64,000 nucleotides of DNA from Symbiodinium natans (Eukaryota; Sar; Dinophyceae; Suessiales; Symbiodiniaceae): assembly GCA_905221605.1 (NCBI GenBank), contig CAJNDS010002307.1, positions 372,130 to 436,129 of the forward strand. The letters run 5' to 3'. Made by a program: the position numbers and the translations under genes. Below the pieces are notes generated by a model. The model was not told the DNA's origin. It was given only the letters and a program-made list of their open reading frames with translations, and ran no database searches. Below are positions 26,000-37,900 of this stretch, piece after piece; position 1 is the stretch's first letter; every line of letters begins with the position of its first letter.

Positions 26000-28074
26000 T
26001 TAAAAGGAAAGCCGCTAAACATACACGGCAGCCAGCGCAATGGCCCCGCCTACGTCGGACACTTCACGCGAGGAGACGTCATGCATGGCTGTGGCACAAG
26101 GGATGGTTGGTTCCGAGCTATGCTCTGCATGTGCAAGATGCCCAGCATAGAATGTATAGGGCGCAGTTAGGCGCATTTGGGCCAGCTTGTGCTCATATTC
26201 CTGTCTGAGACCTGCACCTGGTGGGCCACACTTAAACCCTAAACCCTAAACCCTAATCCCTCAAGGAAAGGCATCTCGACCTGCGACATCAAAAGCTTCT
26301 CGCTGTGTCGATTGCATGGCTCTGCTAGCTTGCGAACCTTCACCACTTGACGACAGCACGCAAAGGATTCGTGATTAATGACATGGGGGTTTAGGGTTTA
26401 GGGTTCATAGGGTTTAGGGTTTAGGGTTTAGGGGTTTCGGGGTTTCGGGGTTTACGATATTCGGGGTACCTTGTTGGGGGCCTTATTCTAAGGGGATCCT
26501 ACTGTTTGGGGGTCTACTTTAGGGGTCCCCTATGTTCGTAAACCCCCCACACGGGCACAACAGGGGAAGCACCTACTACTGGAGGTCATACACCCCCTTT
26601 ATAACTTTGACTACGATTGCAAAGTCCTTGATATATCGGGATCTGCCGTGCATGCTACCTTGAAGTGGGGCCCAAACTATACAAAAACGGTGGCAGAGAA
26701 CAGGCCGCCCCCCCACCCCCCACCTATCACTGGGCGTCTTTACTCCAGCAACCAACCACACGCCAACAAAAAAAAACCGGCCCAAACTCGAAGGGTTTGT
26801 ATACCCCTTGAACCTCGTTCTGGGAAAACCTACGCGGGGAATCGGGGGACTTAGCAAGTAGGCATAAAAGTAGCGTTTTAAGTACCCCCATGGAAGGGGC
26901 CCTACTTGCGGGTATCCTACTTAAGAACTCCTTCTCCCCCGCCCGCCCGATCATTTAAACAAACCCTGGACAGTGAAAACTCAATACTGAAAACCCTAAA
27001 CCCTAAACCCTAAACCCTAAACGCTAAACCCTAAACCCTACATCCGTTCAAGGCTGCATGATGACCAGGTTGGGGATGCAAGAGAAGAACTCGCGTCATG
27101 CATGCCTCACAGAACTTACATCAGATCGTCATGCGTAAAACTCGTGTGTAGATATATATATATATACATATAATATGCTTATACACATCTTTGCATATAC
27201 ATATACACACATATACATATATATATATACATATGTATGTGGGCATTTGGGTTATCTTGAAGGAAGGGCTCAGGGTTTCAGTTTTTAGTTTTCAGGCTCC
27301 TTGGAGGGTGTCGGTCAATGAACCATTCCGGGCTTCCACGCGCGTCTTCCGGGAGTTTCCCTGATCCTGCTGACGCTCATCGAAGATGCAGGCCTTGTTG
27401 GTTTAGGGTTTAGGGTTTAGGATTTAGGGTTTAGGGCTTAGGGTTTAGGGTTCAGGGTTCAGGGATTAGGGGTCGTGCCTCCGAGTGCCTCAAAAAGATA
27501 TTCGGAGCCACTTCTCCCAAACAAGAACCAAAGCCCGAGAGCCCCAAACTCCAGAATCGCGCAGGGAACTTAGGATTAATTAAGGGCTTTACTTACTAGT
27601 TATTCGTTCATGGGGAACTACCAGAATGGGCTTAGATCCCGTAACGGGCCCGGCTTGGGGATTTTAGGGTGCAATAACGCTGGCAATCAGGCTACAGAAA
27701 AACCTAAACCCTTCGGACCCTTCTAGCACCTGCCTCTTAAGGGATAGGAGGAAGTTGAAGGTGTTTCCTCTCAAGACACGCTTGGGGTTTGGGGTTTAAG
27801 GATTTTGTTTTTAAAGGCTAGAGCTCGGGGTTTCAGGGAAGGCAGTGCCCTAAACCCTAAACCCTAAACCCGAAACCCTGAACCCTAAACCCTAAACCCT
27901 AAACACTAAACCCTAAACACTAAACCCTAAACCGTAAACCCTAAACCCTAATCCTGAACCCTAAACCAGATAAACCCCTCAAGCCCAAACCCTCATGCAC
28001 CACAAGCCTACGACTCCTAAACGCTATGAAACCCTGAACCCTGAACCCTAAACCCTAATGGACCAAAACCCTAA

Positions 28075-28440
28075 ACCGTATAAACCCTATAAACCCTATC
28101 AAAACCCTATCAAAACCCTATCAACTCTATAAACCCTATAAACCCTATAAACCTATACAACCTATAAACCCTATAAACCCTATAAACCCTATCAACCCTC
28201 TAAACCCTATAAACCCTATAAACCCTACAAACCCTCTAAACCCTTTAAACCCTATAAAGCCTATAAAGCATATAAACCCTATAAACCCTATAAACCCTAT
28301 AAACCCTATAAACCCTATAAACCCTATAAACCCTATAAACCCTATAAACCCTATAAACCCTATAAACCATATAAACCCTATAAACCCTATAAACCCTATA
28401 AACCCTATAAGCCCTGAACCCTAAACCCTATAAACCCTGT
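28075..28440 (+). repeat. 9-bp telomere-variant minisatellite CCCTATAAA
   Basis: About thirty-five copies of CCCTATAAA with scattered variants (CCCTATCAA, CCTATACAA). It is a telomere unit with an added AT, and the last large telomere-derived array before the subtelomere ends. Confidence 0.9.
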
Positions 28441-28756
28441 AAAAAAAGAGTTCGGAACCCTAAACCCCATGAACCCCGAAAGCCCTGAGCTCCTGAGCTC
28501 GGATGGCCCCGAAAAGCCTCGGAAGAATCTTCCTGAACATGATCCTCTTAAGGTTTAGGGTTTAGGGTTTAGGGTTTAGGGTTTAGGGCTTACCCCATAA
28601 GGAAAAACACAACATGTCCCAAAGGCCTACCTAGTTGGGCAAAAGGGGCGAAGTCGCCCAGCGCCATTTCCTCCTCGCTGCCTGGGACGGGAGCCGGGGC
28701 GAAGGGAAGCGCAAAGCCCGCTTCTTGAACTCCTTGAACATGTAAAGCCCTTCTGG

Positions 28757-28828
28757 GTTTAGGGTTTAGGGTTTAGGGTTTAGGGTTTAGGGTTTAGGGT
28801 TTAGGGTTTAGGGTTTAGGGTTTAGGGC
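28757..28828 (+). repeat. Innermost TTTAGGG block
   Basis: Ten perfect TTTAGGG units. After a final CCCTAAA cluster at about 28945-29030, no further dense telomeric block occurs until degenerate traces near 63.5 kb. Confidence 0.85.
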
Positions 28829-29030
28829 TCAAAGCTCCTTGAAGCCCTCAAATCCCCGCTAAAACCCCTGATAAAGCCCTTGTAAGGCCCCCTTGAAGCA
28901 CCGGAAGGCCTTTTCAGGCCCATTAAAGCCCTTGAGCACCTTAGCCCCAAACCCTAAACCTAAACCCTAAACCCTAAACCCTAAACCCGAAACCCTAAAC
29001 CCTAAAACCTAAACCCTCAACCCTAAACCT

Positions 29031-29257
29031 TGATGGGGACCCTACACTCACAGCTTGGAGCTTCGTTGGACCCCAGCCGCATAGCACAATGACCACATGG
29101 ATACTTTCCCAGAGCTAACACCGAATGTGCCCGCCTGTCTATACTTAGTCCTTGCTATGGGAGCACCCTCCCCCCCCCCCCCCCCCCCGGCAAAAAAAAG
29201 GAAAAAAAATATATATATATATATATATACAATAAATACAAATAAATAGATAAATAA

Positions 29258-29292
<35 letters not shown>

Positions 29293-30930
29293 CCCGGAAC
29301 CTTTAGGGTTTATTTAGCATAGAGTTTTTCTTTTCGCTTTAAATACGGAATATAAACAATTTAGTATACAAGTGTATATTTATACCTTTGTAGGAACCAT
29401 AAGTTCTACTTGAGAGTCAACTTCGCCTTGTGTCTGTGGATACCATTACTGTTGATGCTTGTGTTTTAGACAAGTCGCACATCTAACCTATTTATCCGTT
29501 TGGATGCAACAAAACGATCAACCCTCCACACCGGTGTTGCATATCTTAAATGCACTTGTTTTCTGCAGCTTTCTTTGTTTTCATCTGCGGCTTGTTCACT
29601 TATTAGTGTTTGTGATCTTTATAATGCTGATGCGATGGCAATAGTATGCTTACTGGTGTTCCTAGCATTGAAAGCACAACTAACTTTATGAACATATTAT
29701 GACTTATGTGAGTAATATTGGTAATGTTCGCAATATAAGTACTAGTCCTAGCGCGAGCTGTCAATATAAGCAAAAAGCATGGCGTGTTGTGCGGAACATT
29801 CGAAGTCGAGGATTACTTGTGCTAAGCATAAGTTTGACACATCTTATGCTCCCAATTTGACAGTTCGTGACTTCAATATCACCAAATAACATTGCAGTGT
29901 GTTGGCAGGATTGCTAATTAACAATAACATCACGACAATCCTAATCATCCTAATCTTGCTGGTAGTGCATATGTCTTTTGACAAGTCTACTACGAAACTG
30001 CACTATCTGTCAGATTAGCCATATGACTAGTGCGAGTACTATTAATGTTCCACACTCTTTAGTAGGGGCCTCCTGAATAAAGTCAAAATGGCCGGGCTGT
30101 TCAGGACACTCCGACTGTTTGGGTTTGGGGGCGCGCGTTGGGATCCTGAATAAAGGCAAACCGTCCGGGCGCCGTAAGAAAATTCCACGTGGCGCGCCTT
30201 TATAAAGGATTGCTGGGCATCGCTGCCCTGTAAACTTATCCTAACTCCTCTCTAATAAATTCATATATATCCCGTGGACAGTGTAAACAGGAACAAGAAA
30301 GGGGGGGGGGGGGCAGGTCTAAAGAGGGTGCAACATCAGTGTTGTGAGCAATGTTTTTTAGCCCACCACTGGGAAACTCAATAATGTCACTAACAATAGT
30401 ACCATAGCGTCATTAGCCCCTGTGGCATGATTAGTCCGATAAGATTATAATGTGAGATCAATTAGTAATATGATTAATGCGAGTAACATGAGTGCTAGCA
30501 AACCTAATACAATTTATGACACTGGTAAGCTTGGTAATGTTGTAAATGGAATTGCAATTTCTTGTACCATTTACTTTTAGTTATGCTATTGATCGTGCTA
30601 GTAAGCTAATACGCCTACTATACCGAACATTGCTGAATATAATACTAGTATCACGCTACTGACATTAGTAGTATTGGGACCATTCCTATAAACATGAAGA
30701 AAGGTTTACTTCTTGAGCTGTATTTTAGCTGCAGGATGGTTTGCGGTTAGTACTCCAGTGACTCTTTGGGCAGGGACTTTACGAGGATACTCTACGGCTG
30801 CGCGCTTCAGCGATTCTGGAATATTCTAGCACAAGCCTTCCAGGGCTTTTCCGGTGATCCTTTCGGTTTATTTTGGAATACTTTGGGTTTTGGTATTCTA
30901 GAGACTCTTTCGGGCAACCGTGCAAACCAA
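29031..30930. other. AT-rich intergenic region, no gene seen
   Basis: Composition changes sharply from the telomeric mosaic to AT-rich sequence. It contains an (AT)n cluster at 29207-29289, a C18 run at 29169 and a G14 run at 30301. Two stretches (29700-29800 and 30430-30560) have an AAT/AGT-rich triplet texture, but frames are short and broken. I see no conserved protein, tRNA or rRNA here. Confidence 0.6.
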
Positions 30931-30934
30931 TGAG

Positions 30935-31415
30935 TGATTTAGAAACCAAGTAAACTCATATTTTTCTAGAAGTACGTGGTGCAGGGAACTTTGTGGCCCA
31001 CGCCGCAGAGCGATAGTGATAACAGCAAGAAATCACTCGGGGGCTCTCTATGACATGAGTGAGTGTTGTAGGAACCAAGTAAATTTCGTCATACAAACAC
31101 ATGGTGTAGGTCATTTGTTAACCGACACCACATAGGAACAGTGAGAAGACTATGAAATAACTAGGCCACCGTATATTAAATCAGTATGTGGTGTGGAACC
31201 AGGGAGCGTTGTGACCCACAATACGTAGGAACTGAATCACTGGGCAACCGTACATTAAATCAATAAGAACTAAGCAGTTTTGCTTGTGCAAGCAAAGAAC
31301 AATGAGAAAACCATTTAGTCACCAGGCAACGGTATAAAGTAATGAATCCACTTATACAAACACATGGTGTAGGCAGTTCTGTGGCCCACACACGCATAAC
31401 AATATCACCATGTTT
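30935..31415 (+). repeat. Degenerate tandem repeat, roughly 100-130 bp units
   Basis: Phrases such as ACACATGGTGTAGG, GTGGCCCAC, CACCGCATAGGAACAGTGA and GGCAACCGTA..TTAAATCA recur four or five times, in the same order, with indels. Copies begin near 30950, 31080, 31175, 31260 and 31345. The open frames that overlap its right end (both strands, 31260-31790) are not convincing genes. Confidence 0.65.
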
Positions 31416-32400
31416 ACTATTCATATCAATAGCGTTCTTAGCAGTGCTGGCATTGCTCATGTCCATTATATTTTGTGTTAGCGCGATCCGAAAGCAAGGC
31501 CCTTGCAAGGACGCTGTGACTTTTCCTCGATACCATACGAGTACTATGCTGATACTACACGAATACTTTACCGTTGCCAGACTAGGTACCAGCACCAAGA
31601 CCAAGACCAAGAACAGTACTAACACGAATGCTAAAACTACAAGAAACTCTATACTACACTACACTATACAAAATAGCCGGGACATAGCCGGGACTTTTGG
31701 GGTCTCTTTCGTTGCGTTTGTTTCATTCCTATCAAACGCTCGTATATGTATATTGTCAAAAAACTTTAAAGATGCACATGCCGAATAATCCGACGTCCTA
31801 TTTTATCTTGTCTTTTGGACTTGCATTGTTTTTGGCTTTCGCTTTGCTTTGTTTTCTTTGCGTGCTGCTTGCCTACATTTAACATGCGGTTTGCTCATGG
31901 ATCCATGACACGAGCAAAAAATCCTACACTGCTATTCTGAAAACGAATTCGTGGTGTTGTGGTCATGATAACTGTTCACGTTGCTGTTCTTGCACGCTGC
32001 TTGCCTATGTCTTTTCGAACTTGTGTTCTTCATTTATCTATAACACTTGGATCGATGAGAGGCGCTGGCAAGCTAAACAGCAAAAACACTCCGCCCGAGT
32101 TTCATTTCATGGGTTCGCGTTGCAGCTTCAGACTTTTACCCATTCGTGCCAACCCACAGCCCGAAAACATCCAGCACCTAGCCCTCCAGCATTAAACAAA
32201 ACACATGAGCGAAATGGACCGAAAGGCTGCTCGTTCATATATATATATATATATATAATGTTTTTACTTACTAGTCTATATGTGCTCAATTACGTAATTT
32301 CATTGAGACAGTAGTGCACGTGCCTTTGCCATTTGACATTTTGGATAGGTTCTTACAACAAAACATTTGTGGACTCTGCTTGCGACTTGTCAATTGTTGA
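31416..32400. other. Intergenic, no supportable gene
   Basis: A plus-strand frame of about 148 codons begins at 31342 and carries one hydrophobic stretch. Its start lies in the tandem repeat, its second half is low-complexity Thr/Lys/Asn, and it shows no recognisable family. A (TA)n tract lies at 32237-32258. I treat the region as non-coding. Confidence 0.5.
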
Positions 32401-33690
32401 TATATTCCGTAGCAAACCAACGGGGACACTGCTGGCGATCTGTGATTTTGGGACATCTTCTTTCAACAAAAAAACTACGGGGGACACTGCTTGCGATTTG
32501 TGAATTCAGAAGAAAACTAAGGGGGGACACTGCTTGCGATTTGTGATTTTGGCATATATACTTTCAGGATTAAACTTATTGGGGACACTGCTTGCGATTT
32601 ATGATTTTGGGACATCTTCTTGCAGCATAAAAACTAAGGGGGACACTGCTTGCGATTTATGAGTTTGGATAGTTCTTCATTCAGCAAAAAACTGTGGGGA
32701 ACACTGCTTGCGATTTGTGATTTTAGCACATACTCTTTCAGCAAGAAAACTGAGGGTGACACTGTTTGCGATTTAGGAGTTTGGATAGTTCTTCATTCAG
32801 CAAAAAACTATTGGGGACATCGCTTGCGATTTGTGATTTTGGAGTTCTTTCAACAAAATCTCATGGGGACGTATCCATTACATTACATTCCGTAACAAAC
32901 TAAGGGGGACACTACTTGCGATTTGTGATTGTGGGACATCCTCTTCTTGCAGCAAAAACAAACTAAGGGGGACACTGCTTACGATTTGTAACTTTGGAGA
33001 ATACTCCTTCAACAAAAACTATATATGGCGTACACTGCCTGCGATTTGTGAATTTGGGACATCTTCTTTCAGGGGACACTGCTTGCCATTTGCGAGTTTG
33101 GCGCATACTCTTCTAGAAAAAACTAAGAGGGACACTGCTTGCGACTTGGGAATTTGGTACATAGGCTTAGAGGAAAAATATGGGGCACGCCGGGCACACT
33201 GCTTGCGATTTGTGACTTGGGACCATTTTCCTTACAGCAAAAAAAATAAGGGTGACACTGCTTGCGATTTGTGAATTTGGGATATATTCTTTCAGCAAAA
33301 AGGACTATGGGTGGACACTGCTTGGGATTTGTGATTTGGGGGCATCTTCTTGCAGCAACAAAAAATAAGCGGGGACCCTGCTTGCGATTTGTGATTTTGG
33401 GACATCTTCTTTCAGCAAAAACCAAGGGGGACACTGCTTGCGGTGTTTGATTTTGGGGCATCTTCTTGCAGCAAAAAATTTGGGGGACACTGCTTGCGAT
33501 TTAGGAGTTTGGATAGTTCTTCATTCAGCAAAAAACTATGGGGGACGCTGCTTGCGATTTGTGATTTTGGAATTCTATCAACAAATTCTCATGGGGACAC
33601 TGCTTGCGATTGCTCAATTCCATTCCGTAACAAACTAAGGGGAACACTGCTTGCGATTTGTGATTGTGGGACATCCTCTCTTGGGCGCCC
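32400..33690 (+). repeat. Tandem array of about 22 degenerate 55-60 bp units
   Basis: Each unit reads approximately GGGGGACACTGCTTGCGATT, then TGTGATTTTGGGACATC, then TTCTTTCAGC and an A-rich stretch followed by CTAAG. Unit starts recur every 55-60 bp, with a few longer spacings. The unit carries the GACACTG core that is enriched in the gene block to the right, and a pyrimidine tract ending in CAG that looks like a 3' splice acceptor on the plus strand. Minus-strand frames reading CPKITNRKQCP repeats are by-products of the array. A further copy is at 63937-64000. Confidence 0.85.
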
Positions 33691-34228
33691 TTTGGTTGGT
33701 GGCAGAAAGTTTAACCTTTTTTCAAAAAATAACAATTTCAATTTTCCGAACCCCTGGAGCCCTAGTGGCCGCTGTAGGCACCATCCAGGACCATTGGTCC
33801 TGCGCAGAAGGCAGGTATCAGCAAAAGTTCGGTGTTGGTCAAGGTGGGGCTTACACGGGTTTATGACCTAAGGTCCAAGATTTGGCTTTGGCTTGCGGTT
33901 CCAATCAAACAGCCAACTGTGAACAGACCAGCCCCCCTGCGAAATTCTGACCCTGAAAAAAACTTAAGGACATTGGGGTTTTCCAAGATGCTTGTAGAAT
34001 GGCTGCTATGGGGTATGTCTAAGCTTTGTCTCATAGTCTTTCAAACCGAACTTGGTTGACAATGCTTGAAAGTTTGTCATTGTTTTCCGTCATTGGACCT
34101 CGGACAGCACGTTCGTGAAACAATTCCCAGCTGAACTGATCCTGACACTGTCGGTTTAGCATCAAGCTCTAGCATCTTATGACTAGTCGTGACTCTGACT
34201 CGATCTTCGTGATTCATTGCGGCTCGCC
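33691..34228. other. Intergenic stretch before the minus-strand gene block
   Basis: About 540 bp with no recognised gene, repeat or RNA. It lies downstream (3') of the last minus-strand exon and may hold its 3' end. Confidence 0.4.
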
Positions 34229-34993
34229 TCAGCGCCTTAGGACAGTCAGCTTCGTGAGCAATCCTTCAAGATCCAGCTCTGCCTGGCCATTGCTGCTGCC
34301 AGATGACACTGAGACCTGAAACGTCAAGCGTGGGTGCTTCGGCTTTTCCGGCACGCAGCCCCGGAAAACCTGCAACTTGCAACCGACGTTCGATGTAGCT
34401 CCAAGCAAAATTTTGGCCACACTGCGGAACTGATCACAAAATGCGTCGGTCAAATAAAAATACAGGTGACACTGCAAAGCCGGTGCAAAACATATGCATG
34501 ACCCTGAACGTGTTTTTGACAGAGCCCATTCTTTCGAGGCGACTCTGAGACCATAGAGCCGTGCAAGCAATGCATCCTCTGTGTACCAGCCGGACGCCAC
34601 ATCCTGCATGAGAACCACCTGACACTTTGAAATGTCTGCTTCAAGCAGGTACCTGCTCCAAAGCGGCACCGTCGCCCCCCCACTGGCGAATATGCGGATG
34701 CGCTCAGGCAACGGAGGTGCAGCATCAGCTTTGGGACTTGGTTGGGGCAGCTTGACTCTGTACACACCATTCACAGCCATGTGTGGAACCGGCTCCCCTG
34801 CTTTCAAAGACTTCACCAATTCCAGTTGTGTCTTCTGAACTTGCTCATGTCTCTCGAGCAGTGACGCCACCTTCTCGGGACGCTGCAAGGACCTTGCAAA
34901 CACATGGCGCAAGAGTGAGCGAGCACTCATTTGTTTAACTAAAACGGAAATAAAGAACAAAACATCCTCACGATGGGGCGCTATTGACGACAA
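34229..34993 (-). CDS. Unrecognised 254-codon exon or small gene, 3' end of hAT-like locus
   Basis: An open frame of 254 codons ends in TAA at 34229 and has several in-frame copies of the TCAG(T/A)GTC motif (one gives QVSVSSGS). I recognise no domain. There is a hydrophobic/aromatic stretch (FAPALQCHLYFYLTDAF) but no clear membrane segment. The frame overlaps the end of the upstream exon (34968) by 26 bases. It may therefore be a further exon joined through the TTCCGTTTTAG acceptor near 34935, or a separate gene in the same one-directional cluster. The first option fits the spacing, but I could not find a donor that preserves frame. Confidence 0.45.
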   Translation of the reverse strand: MSSIAPHREDVLFFISVLVKQMSARSLLRHVFARSLQRPEKVASLLERHEQVQKTQLELVKSLKAGEPVPHMAVNGVYRVKLPQPSPKADAAPPLPERIRIFASGGATVPLWSRYLLEADISKCQVVLMQDVASGWYTEDALLARLYGLRVASKEWALSKTRSGSCICFAPALQCHLYFYLTDAFCDQFRSVAKILLGATSNVGCKLQVFRGCVPEKPKHPRLTFQVSVSSGSSNGQAELDLEGLLTKLTVLRR

Positions 34994-37900
34994 GACTCAT
35001 CATGTCTTCATCCTCAGCTTGTTCTGGCTGCTGCTGGTGTTTTCTCTTCAGGGCGACGATGTCGGCAACGGACACTGAGGCACCAGACCGTGCTTCAGCG
35101 ACCTCGTGCTGAGCATCCAGAATCCTGTCCATGGAAGCGGCCTTTCCAGATGCATTGACAATTCTGTCGATAGCCTGCTTGTGCTTCTTCTTCTCGCCTT
35201 GCAAAGTCAGCACGTTTGACTCTGATTGTGGCCTGCGAATTGAGTTAAGCTTGGGCTTCTCATCCTTCATGCGGTCGGCCTGGAGAGTGAGGCTTCGGCC
35301 ACTGCATTTTTTCTCTCCAAAAAACTCTTTGTAGATGGCTTGGCATCGCAGGCCGTACGCCGAAGCCCGATGCCGCACGCGCTTCTCGGCAGATGCCACC
35401 GGTCCAAGGAACAAAGCATCTGGGTCAAAGGAGCCGCCTGCTCGTCGCCCCGTGAAGCATTGAACGTTGCATTTGACACTGGACTCCAAGATGCGAGGGC
35501 CCAGCTGCATGGCCCTATGTTTTAATTCTGTCAATCTGACCTGTCCGAGGTCACGCTCCACACCTGTGGTGCCAGTCATGGTAACCATGGCCTTGGTGAT
35601 GACCCTGATGGCAAGGCTGCGGGCAGCACGTTGCGCGGGCTTGAGGTCTTGAAGGGTGACCAGCCAAGCAGCCGTGGATGGACCATACAAGTCGTTCGCA
35701 GCTGAGCTTTTCTCCGATGCAGCAGCGATGTTGTGGTAGAAAAACTGCGCACGCGCGAACAAGCCCAAACGTGGGCCTTGGCCAGATTCCCAATCGCAAG
35801 GGCCCATCAGCTCTTTCCTTATAATGACACTGATACTGCAAAAACAACCACAACAAACTACGGATGTTGACTTTCAGCTTTTCTTCGTGACTCTGCGACT
35901 GAGGGGCCACAATGCATCATGGTCACATCTTTCCATCATTGACACTGTCTTCAAAAGCGTCTTCCGATGTTGGAAGGACAGACTTCGATCCAATCGTAGT
36001 GCAGCGAATGCATTGATTTGCTCGAAGCCTGGAAAGTACGTTTTGAAAAAACAGGTAAACAGTTCGTGGATCTGGAGCCCGACAGCTTCGTAATGACTCC
36101 TGTCATCCTCCACCGGGATCGCAGCCGCGCGCTCTGTTTTGTTCTCCCAGTAAGTCACGACACTGACCCTGCGCAATGTTGCACGTGTCTTCTGGAACAT
36201 CGTGTCCCGTGCAACAGTTTCGTCGAAGAGGCCGCCATCCTTGAAGATGACTTCGATCTTGTGCAAGGCTTCTTGAACCTGTCCAGGGCGCAGGAACAAT
36301 GCGTCGTATTTCTTTCGGCCCAAGACCGAGTGTTTTGCATTGGGCATTCAATTTTGGAGCTCCTTTATTAACACAATCCCGGACTCCCTGGACTGGCACC
36401 CCTAAGAAAACAAGACCCTGAAGACCCTGGCCTCGGAGGCTTTCAAAAAGACCTCGGCATTGCCCGCGTCGTCCTTCCGCAAGAAGCTTTGACAAATTAA
36501 AAGGCCGTCGGTTCCCATGGCCGCAGTGCAAATGCGTCGCCAGCTGCCGGGGCCGGTCAGACGGGCCAGGCAAGCCCTCGCCCATTTCCCGTCCTCCGCA
36601 TCTCCCTCCTTTGTTAGGATGGTAAGGAACTGGAAAATCTCTGGCAGGAGCACGAACATTCTCTGAGCTGGCTCGGTGACGGAATCAAACCTTTGCATGG
36701 CAAAAGAGAAGTTCGTGATCGCCCGGGCAAAGCGCTTCACTTCGGCCATCTGATTCTGACCCTGACCCTGGGCATCCTTGAAGAAGTGGACATATTTGCC
36801 GCTGTTCCTGTGAGGAGGCATATGTCTTCCAAAGGCTTATGGGTCCTGACCCTGGGTTGCCTAGCATCCCAAAGCAAAAATATTTCACGTTCTACTTCAA
36901 AGCCACGTGTCTTCAGCATTCGCGCCAGGCTTTTCTCGCCTGTCGTGAATGCTGCAAGAAACTGCTCGCAAAGATCATTCAGCCCAGCATAAACGCCTTT
37001 CATGACTGACTGCGCTCGGTGAGCTCGGTCACGTGATACCATGTTCACATTTTTGAGGACCTCCGCGGTCAAAATTGGGATAGCCCCCTGCTCCGATGGA
37101 CCTCCATCAGCCACGACACTGACAATGATGTCCTGGCGGGAACCATGGCGCAGCTACTGTGAGGAACACAATTGGAGAACGGGGCACGGGGACATCTGCC
37201 TTGCTAGGTTCATGCATGTGGTACTGCACTTTGCGTAAAGCTCCGCTGCCTTGAGGTGCGCGAAAGCCTCCTCGTCCAACTGGTCGCCTGGGCCGCTGAC
37301 GAAGTCGTCGGCTCTCGGGCCGCTCCTGACTCTGCAAGCATTTTTCAGGATCTGCTCCACGCTCATGGCGGACGCGCGAGCTCCGCTGCCTTGCTCGCGT
37401 TCGCACCCCAGGAGGCATTCGTACAATCCTGACGAGCTCAGGTGCGGATTGTTGTTGAGGCCACTGTACCAAAATCTGGCTCTGACCAGCATGAGGTCTT
37501 GCCTCACATCCAACGCAATGCTCCCGACACTGGCCTTGCGGATGACTAACAAGTCTTGACGCCGAAGGGGTTGCGCTAAACACACCACCATTTTGGCGCA
37601 CGCTTGTCTGGACATGTCTCCGCTGAACGCAAGCGGCGACGCGACTCTGAGGCTTTTCACCAGCTCTGCATAGTCGTTGAAGGTATCGTGTCTCGCTATG
37701 ATTTGTCCAGCGAGATGGAATTTTTCTAGTCTCGGAATGCTGTCCCCCAGGCCTGTGTACGCACCCTCCTCCGCCAATTCAGATCCGGCCAGTTGCTGTC
37801 GCATGGTCCGCGTTGCTTCTTGATGACTCTGGGACCCTGCGTGTTTCTGGAACGAACTCGGGCTGATCGTTTGCAGATCTGCGACCGCTAGCCTCCCAAA

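Larger units (their letters stand above)
80..29030. repeat. Subtelomeric mosaic of interstitial TTTAGGG/CCCTAAA blocks
   Basis: This 29-kb region alternates short blocks of TTTAGGG or CCCTAAA (2 to about 25 units) with unique spacers of roughly 50-400 bp. The orientation flips many times, for example CCCTAAA at 1037-1093 and TTTAGGG at 1181-1290. Long G or C homopolymers, (AT)n tracts and small foldback elements are mixed in. All open frames here are short, repeat-driven or antisense to repeats, and I see no supportable gene. The density of telomeric blocks stops abruptly near 29.03 kb, which marks the inner edge of the subtelomere. Confidence 0.85.

Noticed and set aside
31342-31788. Plus-strand 148-codon frame with a hydrophobic segment
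   Set aside because: Starts inside a tandem repeat, second half is low complexity, no recognisable family.
33123-33490. Minus-strand frames encoding Cys/Pro/Lys/Gln repeats (CPKITNRKQCP type)
   Set aside because: They are translations of the 55-60 bp tandem array, with frame shifts between units, and no start or splice context.
32400-33690. CRISPR array
   Set aside because: Units are degenerate and contiguous without unique spacers, and the context is a eukaryotic nucleus.
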